Below, one piece after another: positions 38,498-46,072 of a DNA stretch of 64,000 bases. The notes under the pieces are model-generated. The model saw only the letters and a list, made by a program, of their open reading frames with translations. It was not told the DNA's origin and did no database searches. Each line of letters begins with the position of its first letter. The stretch's first letter is position 1. A program made the position numbers and the translations under genes. Source of the stretch: Bradyrhizobium liaoningense (GTDB taxonomy: Bacteria; Pseudomonadota; Alphaproteobacteria; Rhizobiales; Xanthobacteraceae); contig NZ_JAFCJS010000006.1 in the NCBI RefSeq assembly GCF_018130825.1, forward strand, positions 496,001-560,000, written 5' to 3'.

Positions 38498-39061
38498 GTG
38501 ACACAGGCGGCTTCGGACGAGGTCCTGATCGCCAGGATCGCTCAGGGCGACCGGCTCGCCATGCAGGTGCTGTACGGGCGGCACCATGTCAGGGTCTACA
38601 GGTTCGGGCTGAGGCTCGTGCGGGACGAGCAGGCGGCGGAAGACCTCATCAGCGAGGTGTTTCTCGACGTCTGGCGTCAAGCCGGCAAGTTCGAAGGCCG
38701 ATCCGCCGTTTCCACCTGGCTGCTGGCAATCACCCGATTCAAGGCCCTCTCGGCGCTCCGGCGCAGGAAGGATTTTGAACTGGACGAAGACGCCGCGAAC
38801 GCGATCGAGGACCAGTCCGACGATCCGGAAACGGTGGTGCAGAAGAAGGATACCAGTGCAGCGTTACGGGAGTGCCTGACGGGCCTCTCGCCGGAACATC
38901 GGGAAATCGTCGATCTCGTCTACTACCACGAGAAGTCCGTGGAAGAAGTCGCCGAAATCGTCGGGATCCCGGAGAACACTGTGAAGACGCGCTTGTTCTA
39001 TGCGCGCAAGAAACTGGCCGAACTGCTGAAAGCAGCCGGCGTTGAGCGAGGCTGGCCATGA
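38498..39061 (+). CDS. ECF sigma factor of the subtilase operon
   Basis: This sigma factor of about 187 residues has region 2 (QAAEDLISEVFLDVWRQAGKF, STWLLAITRFKALSALRRRK) and region 4 (LSPEHREIVDLVYYHEKSVEEVAEIVGIPENTVKTRLFYARKKL). GTG 38498 or TTG 38492 starts the frame; purines (GAGACGAG) precede both. Its stop overlaps the anti-sigma start (ATGA). It probably drives its own operon, which includes the subtilase. Confidence 0.85.
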   Translation: MTQAASDEVLIARIAQGDRLAMQVLYGRHHVRVYRFGLRLVRDEQAAEDLISEVFLDVWRQAGKFEGRSAVSTWLLAITRFKALSALRRRKDFELDEDAANAIEDQSDDPETVVQKKDTSAALRECLTGLSPEHREIVDLVYYHEKSVEEVAEIVGIPENTVKTRLFYARKKLAELLKAAGVERGWP

Positions 39062-39753
39062 TGGCTTTGAGCAAGAAGATGCTGGAGCAAGAGCCCAGTG
39101 AAATTGAACTGCTGCTGCCCTGGCACGCCGCCGGCACGCTGAACGCGCGCGATGCCCGCCGCGTCGAGGACGCGCTGGCGCGCGATCCGGAGCTTGCCAA
39201 GCAATATGCCGCGATCCGTGGCGAGTACGAAGAGACCATCCATCTGAACGAGAGCCTCGGCGCTCCGTCGGCGCGCGCGATGCAGAAGCTGTTCGCCGCG
39301 ATCGATGCCGAGCCGGCGCGTGCTGCCACTTCGCTGCCGCTGTCGGCGCGCATCGCGACCTTCTTCGCGGGCCTGTCGCCGCGGACGCTGGCCTGGTCGG
39401 CGAGCCTTGGCGCCATCGCGCTGCTGCTGCAGGCCGGCATCATCGGCGCGGTGCTGATGAAGACCCAGACCGCGACCTTCCAGACCGCCTCGCTTTCGAC
39501 CGGCGCGCCGATCACGCGCGAACTCGGTGCATCCGCAGCGCCGGCCCGCGCCCTGGTGCGCTTCGCGCCCGAGGCGCGTGTTGCCGACATCACCGCATTG
39601 CTTGACAGCTATCAGGCGTCGATCATCGGTGATGCCAAGGGCGGCATGTTCCGTCTCCAGTTCGACAAGGCGATGAGCCAGGACGAGCTCGCCGCGCTGC
39701 TCGCCAGGATGCAGCGCGAGAAGTTCGTCAACCTCGCCGTTGCGGCGCCGTAG
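39058..39753 (+). CDS. Membrane anti-sigma factor with propeptide-like outer domain
   Basis: This 231-residue protein has an N-terminal cytoplasmic helical domain (LLPWHAAGTLNARDARRVEDAL, like anti-sigma N-termini without the zinc cysteines), one membrane helix at about 111-134, and a periplasmic domain at about 163-231. The outer domain (ALVRFAPEARVADITALLDS, GGMFRLQFDKAMSQDELAAL) resembles the alpha/beta propeptide that precedes many subtilases. The next gene encodes a subtilase, so the protease may bind or cleave this domain. That is an inference. It is translationally coupled to the sigma gene. Confidence 0.8.
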   Translation: MMALSKKMLEQEPSEIELLLPWHAAGTLNARDARRVEDALARDPELAKQYAAIRGEYEETIHLNESLGAPSARAMQKLFAAIDAEPARAATSLPLSARIATFFAGLSPRTLAWSASLGAIALLLQAGIIGAVLMKTQTATFQTASLSTGAPITRELGASAAPARALVRFAPEARVADITALLDSYQASIIGDAKGGMFRLQFDKAMSQDELAALLARMQREKFVNLAVAAP

Positions 39754-39768
39754 GGCGCCTCTGAACCG

Positions 39769-41469
39769 ATGACGCGCAAGTCCGAGAGTAAGTTGCGAGC
39801 CGGGGCCTACGCTTCGTCGGTCGGGGCCGCGCTGCTGCTCGCCGGCTGCCTCGGCGTCGAGGTCGCGCAGGCGCAGGCAATCATGCGCACGCCCACGATC
39901 AGCGTCCCCTCGCGCACGCCGACCATCTCTCCCACCATCACTGCGCGGGCGGTGAGCGTCGGTTCCGGTCCACGCACCATCCCCACGACGACGGTCGCAC
40001 GGATCCCGTCGGCCCGGATCGGGCCGACGCCGGTGCTGCCCCATGTGCGCTACTCGCCGAATCTCTACCCGTCCTGCACCGCAGCCTATCGCGATGCCGA
40101 CGGCGAATGCCTGGCGCAGCCGAACGCAGGCGGCGAGGGCAGCGGCAGCGGCAAATCAGGCAAGAAGGCTGCCAGCAAGGGACGCGGCAGCAACACGCCG
40201 GTTGCGGTGAACCAGCGCATCTTCGCAGGCGAATTCGTCGCCGAGATCGACGGCGCCCTGTCGGTGACGGAGGCTGACGAGCTCGCGCGCCGCCATGGCC
40301 TTGCACGGGTCGCATCCGAGAATTTTCCGCTGATCGGGGCGACGTTCGGCCTGTTCCGCATCACCGACGGCCGGCCCACCGAGACGGTGCGGCGTGAATT
40401 CGCCGCCGACGGCAGTGTCCGCTCGGTCCAGCCGAACTTCCGCTACTTGCTTCAGGACCAGAAGTCGGCGACGCCGACCGAAGGCGACCCCGCGCAATAT
40501 GCGCTGGCAAAGCTTCGCCTGCCGCAGGCGCACACGCTGGCGCACGGCGCCAATGTGACGGTTGCTGTGATCGACTCCGGGATCGACGCCAAACACCCCG
40601 AGCTTGCCAATTCGATCGCCGACAGTTTCGACGCGCTCGGCAGCGCGGAAGGCCCGCATGTTCACGGCACCGGCATCGCCGGCGCCATCGTGGCGCATGC
40701 CCGCCTGATGGGCAGCGCGCCCGAGGCGCGCATCATCGCCATCCGTGCCTTTGGCGGCACCACGGGCGGCGCGGAGAGCTCGTCCTATATCATCCTGCGT
40801 TCGCTGAATTATGCCGCCGAGCACGGCGCGCAGATCGTCAATATGAGCTTTGCCGGCCCGAAGGACGCCGTGATCGAGCGCGCCATTGCGGCAACCGCCG
40901 CGCGTGGCCTCGTGCTGATCGCGGCGGCCGGCAATGCCGGCGCGAAATCGCCGCCGCTTTATCCCGCCGCCAATCCCAACGTGATCGCGGTCAGCGCGAC
41001 CGACCAGCAGGATAAGCTGTTTTCCGCCTCCAACCGCGGCAACTACATCGCGCTGGCGGCGCCAGGCGTCGACATCTTCCTGCCGGCGCCCGACGGCAAA
41101 TACCAGATGACGTCGGGAACCTCGTTCTCGGCCGCCTATGTCTCCGGCGTCGCGGCGCTGCTGCTTGAGCGCAACTACGCACTCAAGCCGGAAGCGCTGC
41201 GCATGACGCTCGCGAAGACCGCGCGCGATCTCGGCTCACCCGGGCGTGATGATCTCTTTGGCGACGGCGAGGCCGACGCGTTTGCCGCGGTGATGGCTGT
41301 TCCCGCCGATAGTGCGACGCCGGTTGCGGCTGCGTCCGGTACAACAAAACGTGAAGATGCCGACAAGCGTCGCGACGAGCCCGGCATCCGCGCGATCGAG
41401 CAGCCTTCGCTGTCGAGCACAGGCGATAAAGCCGCGATTTCTCAGGCGGATAGGCCGGCGACGCGATAG
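39769..41469 (+). CDS. Exported subtilisin-like serine protease (S8)
   Basis: This 566-residue protein has the catalytic triad D269 (VAVIDSGIDAKHPEL), H299 (HVHGTGIAGAIVAHA) and S452 (GTSFSAAYVSGVAALLLE). The oxyanion asparagine lies in AAAGNAGAKSPPLYPA. The N-terminus has a hydrophobic signal with a lipobox-like LLLAGC (C27), so it may be a lipoprotein. A Pro/Thr/Ser-rich stretch and a propeptide domain (about 155-230, FVAEIDGALSVTEADELARR) follow. The C-terminal 50 residues are charged and probably disordered. It is the third gene of the sigma operon, 15 bases after the anti-sigma gene. Confidence 0.88.
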   Translation: MTRKSESKLRAGAYASSVGAALLLAGCLGVEVAQAQAIMRTPTISVPSRTPTISPTITARAVSVGSGPRTIPTTTVARIPSARIGPTPVLPHVRYSPNLYPSCTAAYRDADGECLAQPNAGGEGSGSGKSGKKAASKGRGSNTPVAVNQRIFAGEFVAEIDGALSVTEADELARRHGLARVASENFPLIGATFGLFRITDGRPTETVRREFAADGSVRSVQPNFRYLLQDQKSATPTEGDPAQYALAKLRLPQAHTLAHGANVTVAVIDSGIDAKHPELANSIADSFDALGSAEGPHVHGTGIAGAIVAHARLMGSAPEARIIAIRAFGGTTGGAESSSYIILRSLNYAAEHGAQIVNMSFAGPKDAVIERAIAATAARGLVLIAAAGNAGAKSPPLYPAANPNVIAVSATDQQDKLFSASNRGNYIALAAPGVDIFLPAPDGKYQMTSGTSFSAAYVSGVAALLLERNYALKPEALRMTLAKTARDLGSPGRDDLFGDGEADAFAAVMAVPADSATPVAAASGTTKREDADKRRDEPGIRAIEQPSLSSTGDKAAISQADRPATR

Positions 41470-41549
41470 TCGCTGCGACAACTTTGCGCGCACGCCGAAG
41501 GTTAAAAAATCAAACCCTCGCATTGAACGTTCAGCCGGCTAGCACGACC

Positions 41550-41670
41550 AAATTATGTGGGAGCGGTCATCCCTCCCCATCAGTCATATCAGGCGCGAGC
41601 GCCCATCCACCCCAAGCGCCCATATGGCTCGACCCGTCCGGTTGTCCCCCCGGACGGGTCTTTTCTTTTT
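41550..41670 (+). ncRNA. Candidate small RNA or operon 3' end
   Basis: A segment with a CCCTCCCCAT stretch (about 41571-41580, complementary to Shine-Dalgarno sequences) and a GGCGC-GA-GCGCC hairpin (41592-41603) ends in a strong intrinsic terminator. Alphaproteobacterial small RNAs often show this layout. The start and promoter are not clear, and it may only be the 3' end of the subtilase transcript. Confidence 0.3.
41631..41670 (+). terminator. Strong Rho-independent terminator
   Basis: GACCCGTCCGG (41631-41641) pairs perfectly with CCGGACGGGTC (41650-41660) across an 8-base loop and is followed by TTTTCTTTTT. Confidence 0.9.
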
Positions 41671-41954
41671 GGGCATCCGGTTCCTTGAAGCGATATCTGG
41701 GATCAGCTTCCGGTTGAGCGATCGCAGCGGCGCTGGGCGCCGGCGTCCATCGATTGCAGCACACGTCCGTCATGCTTGCGTGAAGCTTGACTCGAAATCA
41801 CAGCAATTCTCCGCGGGACTACGGTGTTTCATGACGGACGGCGTGTCGTTGCTGGACAAGTCAAAACTTTTCCACAAAATATTCATGTCGCGTCTAAATT
41901 GATTCGTGTGCGTTGCGTCCCCCGCATCCGTGTTTTCTCCCAACGGGCTGGTTC

Positions 41955-42782
41955 ATGACACACCGCCAAGAATCTGGTCGCGCGCCTTTCCGCGCGGAGG
42001 GTTGCAGTCGCGAAGTCGCGGCACGCTGGTGCGCTCTCGCCGAACAGCGGCTGGAGCACCTGTCCGAAATGTTCGAGACCGGGCGCTGGCGCCGCTACCA
42101 CTCCGAGCTCGCCTTTCTCGAAAACATCCAGGAAGCCAAGCGCGCAGTCCAGACCTGGCGCGCCATCGCCACCGGCGGGGACGTCGCGGCAGCGGCTGCG
42201 AGCGTCACCTCCGCATTCGGCTGGTCGCCGGCGACGATGCCTCGCGTGTTTCCGCGCGAGCAGCAGGGGCAGACCGTGCAGCCCAAGACCTTGCAGCCCA
42301 CGACCTTGCAGCCAAAGGCCGTCCACATCGCTCCCGAGACCGCCGTGCCGGTCAGGCTCGATCCCAAGCCGGATGTTCTCGCCGAAGTCCCCGAAGCCCC
42401 GCTCGTGCCGCTGGCACCGCCTGCTGCGCCCGCCGCAGTGGCCTCGTTCACCGCGCCTCATGCTGTCCCGCCGCTCAAGGCGCCCGCTGCGAAGGCGCCT
42501 TTCACCGCACCTGCCGTGAGGCCGCCGCTCGCCGTGTCTGCCGCAATCGCGTCTCTCACCGCACCCGTCGTGAGGCCGGTCGCCGCTCCGGCCGCAATCG
42601 CGACGTCGACCGCGCCTGCTGTGAAGGCGCCGGTCGCCGCACCCGCCGCGATGGCAGCGCTGCTGCCGCAGTTCGCCCCGCCCGCCGCCGAAATCGTCGC
42701 CGCCCCCGAGCGCGTCGTCGAATTCACCCTCAGCCTCGACGGTATCGAGGCGAAGTACCCGCTGCTCAGGAACGCGTTCTAG
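41955..42782 (+). CDS. TIGR03809-like protein with Ala/Pro-rich tail
   Basis: This 275-residue protein has a conserved N-terminal helical part of about 85 residues (RWCALAEQRLEHLSEMFETG, RRYHSELAFLENIQEAKRAV). A long Ala/Pro/Val-rich repeat region follows, with TLQP units at about 100-112 and many APAV-like units at about 140-250. A short conserved end has YPLLRNAF. It resembles TIGR03809, a family I recall from Bradyrhizobium and Rhodopseudomonas next to TIGR03808 proteins. The neighbour here fits. ATG 41955 gives the normal start MTHRQES. The function is unknown. Confidence 0.65.
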   Translation: MTHRQESGRAPFRAEGCSREVAARWCALAEQRLEHLSEMFETGRWRRYHSELAFLENIQEAKRAVQTWRAIATGGDVAAAAASVTSAFGWSPATMPRVFPREQQGQTVQPKTLQPTTLQPKAVHIAPETAVPVRLDPKPDVLAEVPEAPLVPLAPPAAPAAVASFTAPHAVPPLKAPAAKAPFTAPAVRPPLAVSAAIASLTAPVVRPVAAPAAIATSTAPAVKAPVAAPAAMAALLPQFAPPAAEIVAAPERVVEFTLSLDGIEAKYPLLRNAF

Positions 42783-42809
42783 CGCCTAGAAGCTGAAGGC
42801 GAGTCGGCC

Positions 42810-44180
42810 CTACCGCCGCACCGCATTCCCGCCGATCACCACCTGCGCAAACCATTGCGCGCCGTCGGCCGACAGGTCCGCCGTCACCGCGCGGGCGTGA
42901 TCGAGGCCGACGACGGCGCCGCGCGGTGTCTCCGAGATCATGTTGTTGTTGACGAGCGCGGTGCCGGCGCCGGGCACCACGGAAACGCCGACGCCGGCCA
43001 GCGCCTTGCGGATCACATTGCCCGTGATCGCGACGTCGCGCAGATATTTGCCCCAGCCGGCGACGATGCCGTAGGACGGCGCGTTCTCGATCACGTTGCC
43101 GGTCACCGAGGTATCAGCCTCGATGTAGATGCCGACGCCGGCATCGTCATCCGGCGCGGTGCCTATGGGACGCTTCGGGATCAGATTGCGGATGATGTTG
43201 CCCTGGACCACCGCGATGCGGCCGCCCTCGTTGAAATTGCAGACGGAGACGCCGACCGCGGCACCGTCCACGGTGTTGTTGGCGATCACGGCGGCCTCGA
43301 ACGCGAACTCGGAATAGAGCGCGACCTCGCGCACGTCGCTGACGCTGTTGCCCGTGATGTGGATGTTCGAAGCCGAATTGCCGCGTACCGCGGAATAGTC
43401 GCAGTTCCTGATGCGATTGCCGCGCACGATCACGTTGGCGGCCCGAAACGCGTTGATGGCGTTGCCGTACTGGCCGGAGCCGCCGGGGCCGGCCTTGATG
43501 TTCTCGATACGGTTGTCGGAGACCAGCGTGCCGTCGTCGCCGATCGCCGTGCGCAGGATCTCGATGCCGTTGTCATTGGTGCCGAGAATCGTGTTGCGGG
43601 CAACACTGAGACCCCTGGCGTCGAACGAGACCACCGCCGTCACCGCGATGCCGGTGAAGATGTTGCCGGAGATATCGCCGGCGACCTGCTCGAGCCAGAT
43701 GCCGCTGCCGCCGGAGTTCGTGATCTCGCAATCGGTGATGCGCACATCGCGCCCGCCGAGGACATGGATCAGCCCGCGCCGCGTCGGCAGCGCAATGCCG
43801 GCGCCGTCGAAGGTGATGCCGGTGATGCCGATCGCGTCGGAGCCGTCGCTCTGGATCGCCGAGGCCCCGCCGGTGAAGATGAATTTTGTCGCGCCGCGCA
43901 CGCCGATCAGTTGCGCGCCGTTCGGCAGCCGCAGCAATCCGCTGCGGTAGACGCCGGGAGGCAGGGCGAGTGGCATTTGCGCCCGCGCGGCCTCGTCGAT
44001 CGCGCGCTGCAGCGCGCGGGTCTGGTCCTCGCTGCTGCCTGGCCGCACGCCAAATTGCGTGGCATCGCGGCCGAGCAGCGACGTCAGCGGCGCCGCGCGC
44101 GCGGCGTCGGCGGGCATGGCGAGTGCGCCGGCGATGCCGGCGGTCGAAGCCCCGATGAGATGACGGCGATTGAGGTCCAT
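42810..44180 (-). CDS. Tat-exported parallel beta-helix protein (TIGR03808-like)
   Basis: This 456-residue protein starts MDLNRRHLIGAS, a twin-arginine signal, with GGAGGA six bases upstream of 44180. The mature part is a right-handed parallel beta-helix with many turns of the type ISGNIFTGI, VRGNRIRNCDYSAVRGNS and ITGNSVSDV. The family is TIGR03808-like, named for the Tat signal and repeats. Pectate lyase-like catalytic residues are not evident. It may bind or process a surface polysaccharide (inference). It is convergent with its likely partner at 41955-42782, with only 27 bases between. Confidence 0.8.
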   Translation of the reverse strand: MDLNRRHLIGASTAGIAGALAMPADAARAAPLTSLLGRDATQFGVRPGSSEDQTRALQRAIDEAARAQMPLALPPGVYRSGLLRLPNGAQLIGVRGATKFIFTGGASAIQSDGSDAIGITGITFDGAGIALPTRRGLIHVLGGRDVRITDCEITNSGGSGIWLEQVAGDISGNIFTGIAVTAVVSFDARGLSVARNTILGTNDNGIEILRTAIGDDGTLVSDNRIENIKAGPGGSGQYGNAINAFRAANVIVRGNRIRNCDYSAVRGNSASNIHITGNSVSDVREVALYSEFAFEAAVIANNTVDGAAVGVSVCNFNEGGRIAVVQGNIIRNLIPKRPIGTAPDDDAGVGIYIEADTSVTGNVIENAPSYGIVAGWGKYLRDVAITGNVIRKALAGVGVSVVPGAGTALVNNNMISETPRGAVVGLDHARAVTADLSADGAQWFAQVVIGGNAVRR

Positions 44181-44290
44181 GACGCGTCCTCCGGCGGACG
44201 CGGGGTCCGCGGGAGCTAGGTAGCGCAGCGTGGCCGAAGGCGCGGGGATTGTTCGCGGTAGGGTTAAATGTTTACCGCAAAGACGGTGCC

Positions 44291-44382
44291 GTAGGGTGGG
44301 CAAAGCGTAGCGTGCCCACCATTTGTTACCGTGGTTGCGGATGCACGGTGGGCACGGCGCTTTGCGCCTTTGCCCACCCTAC
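44291..44382. repeat. Dispersed palindrome, family C (copy 2)
   Basis: GTAGGGTGGGCAAAG (44291-44305) and CTTTGCCCACCCTAC (about 44368-44382) are the outer arms. The stop codon of the pyroglutamyl peptidase gene (44379-44381) lies in the right arm, so the repeat supplies the end of that gene. Confidence 0.85.
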
Positions 44383-45035
44383 GAAGCCGGTGTGTTCCGC
44401 CGCTTCCTTGCCAACCCCACCATCTCCATCAGCATCGCTTCCCCCGCATCCACCAGCTCCTCCAGCGTGATGCGCGGCGCGCCCTTGCGACGCACGGCGC
44501 CGCTGCGTGCCAGCAGGGGAATATGGATGAACGCCGCGAGCCCCGGGCCGCCGGCCCTGACGTTCTCGATCGCACGCCAGCTCAGATAATTGCAGAGATA
44601 GGCGCCGGCATCGCGCGAGGGGCGCGCGTCGATGCCGGTGAGGCGCGCGGCGCGCAGCAGCCTCGCCGTGTGCGGGCCGAACATCATCGCGTCGGCATGG
44701 CCGGCGATGCCGCGCTTGCTCGAGCGGGTGTTGGCGGCGTCGGGCCAGAGCATGGTGACCGCATTGCGCGCGCGGGTCTCGATCCGCAGGTAAGGCGTGC
44801 GTGCGGCGAGGCCGAACATCAACAGCGCGTCGGGCCTTTGCGCCGCGAGCACCTCGGGCAATTGCCGGTCGACCGCGGCATAGGTCACCGGAAAGATGTG
44901 GCTCGACAGCGCGACATCGTCGAGCGCCGGCCGGCGCAGCCGTGTCAGCCGTGTCACCAGCGGCTGGGTCGGATTATAGGGCGCGCCGGGGAAGGGCCCG
45001 AAACCGGTGAGGAGAATGCGGAGCCTGTCGCTCAT
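44379..45035 (-). CDS. pcp: Pyroglutamyl-peptidase I (C15)
   Basis: This 218-residue cysteine peptidase removes N-terminal pyroglutamate. The family pattern is present: LLTGFGPFPGAPYNPT at the start, the glutamate segment after TPYLRIETRA, the catalytic cysteine in SRDAGAYLCNYLSW and the histidine in AAFIHIPLL. It starts inside the meaB stop (ATGA overlap), so the two are cotranscribed. The stop codon is supplied by a family C repeat. Confidence 0.82.
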   Translation of the reverse strand: MSDRLRILLTGFGPFPGAPYNPTQPLVTRLTRLRRPALDDVALSSHIFPVTYAAVDRQLPEVLAAQRPDALLMFGLAARTPYLRIETRARNAVTMLWPDAANTRSSKRGIAGHADAMMFGPHTARLLRAARLTGIDARPSRDAGAYLCNYLSWRAIENVRAGGPGLAAFIHIPLLARSGAVRRKGAPRITLEELVDAGEAMLMEMVGLARKRRNTPAS

Positions 45036-46021
45036 TGCAGCAACTCCAGGATCTGTTCGGCGGCGAGCGCCGGCGTGAGATGGCCATCGGCGACTTCAGC
45101 CTCGATCTTGCGAACCTTGGTGCGGACCGAGGCCTCGCTGCGCAGCCGCGCCAGCATGCGCTGCTCCAGCATCGACCACATCCATTTCACCTGCTGCTCG
45201 CGCCGCCGCGCCGCGAAATCGCCGGAGGCATTCATCGCCTTGCGGTGATCCAGAACTTTCTGCCAGATCTTTGCGATGCCGTCGCCGGTCAGCGCCGAAT
45301 AGGTCTCGACCGGCGGATGCCAGTGTTCGGACCGCGGCGCCAAGATATGCAGCGCGCCGCGATAGTCGGCGGCGGTGATCTTTGCGCGCTTGAGGTTGTC
45401 GCCGTCGGCCTTGTTGATCGCGATCATGTCGGCGAGCTCGACCAGGCCCTTCTTGATGCCCTGCAGCTCGTCGCCGCCGCCCGGCAGCATCAGGGCGAGG
45501 AAGAAGTCGGTCATGTCGCAGACCGCGGTCTCGGACTGGCCGATGCCGACAGTCTCGACCAGCACGACGCCGAAGCCGGCGGCCTCGCACAGCAGCATCG
45601 CCTCGCGCGTCTTGGCGGCGACGCCGCCGAGCGTGCCCGAGGACGGCGAGGGGCGGATGAAGGCATCGTCGGAGGCCGCGAGGCGCGCCATCCGGGTCTT
45701 GTCGCCGAGGATCGAGCCGCCGCTGCGTGCCGAGGACGGATCCACCGCGAGCACCGCGACCTTGTGGCCCTGCTCGATCAGATAGGTCCCGAGCGCATCG
45801 ATGGTGGTGGACTTGCCGACGCCGGGTGAGCCTGTGATGCCGACGCGGAACGCCTTGCCGGTGTCGGGCAGAAGCTTCTGCACCAGCTCCCGCGCCAGCG
45901 CCTGATGGTCGGCGCGACGGCTTTCCACCAGCGTGATGGCCCGGGCGAGGGCCGCGCGATGGCCTGTGCGGAGGTCGCGGGCGAGGGTCTTGATGTCGAG
46001 CGAGGCCTTCTTCTCAGTCAT
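45032..46021 (-). CDS. meaB: MeaB, GTPase chaperone of methylmalonyl-CoA mutase
   Basis: This 329-residue G3E-family GTPase has the P-loop GSPGVGKSTTIDALG (about residue 64), the switch region VETVGIGQSE and the base-recognition motif INKADGDN. It protects and reloads methylmalonyl-CoA mutase with cobalamin. The mutase genes lie on the same strand at 50-55 kb, separated by the tct genes. The C-terminal dimerisation helices are present. Confidence 0.92.
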   Translation of the reverse strand: MTEKKASLDIKTLARDLRTGHRAALARAITLVESRRADHQALARELVQKLLPDTGKAFRVGITGSPGVGKSTTIDALGTYLIEQGHKVAVLAVDPSSARSGGSILGDKTRMARLAASDDAFIRPSPSSGTLGGVAAKTREAMLLCEAAGFGVVLVETVGIGQSETAVCDMTDFFLALMLPGGGDELQGIKKGLVELADMIAINKADGDNLKRAKITAADYRGALHILAPRSEHWHPPVETYSALTGDGIAKIWQKVLDHRKAMNASGDFAARRREQQVKWMWSMLEQRMLARLRSEASVRTKVRKIEAEVADGHLTPALAAEQILELLQ

Positions 46022-46072
46022 GCCCTGCTTTACAACGCCGAGGGGAGACAGGCGAGGCCCGCCCGCCCGATA

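Larger units (their letters stand above)
41470..41954. other. Intergenic region after the subtilase
   Basis: These 485 bases hold no supported protein gene. They contain a strong terminator at 41631-41670 and, just upstream, a C-rich segment with a small hairpin that may be a small RNA. The 115-codon frame at 41555-41902 crosses the terminator and is not accepted. The part from 41700 to 41954 is more AT-rich and probably carries the promoter of the next gene. Confidence 0.5.

Noticed and set aside
41631..41670. The GC-rich hairpin as part of a tRNA gene
   Set aside because: No cloverleaf can be drawn; the stem followed by T-run is a terminator.
41555..41902. 115-codon frame after the subtilase
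   Set aside because: It crosses a strong intrinsic terminator and has no family features.
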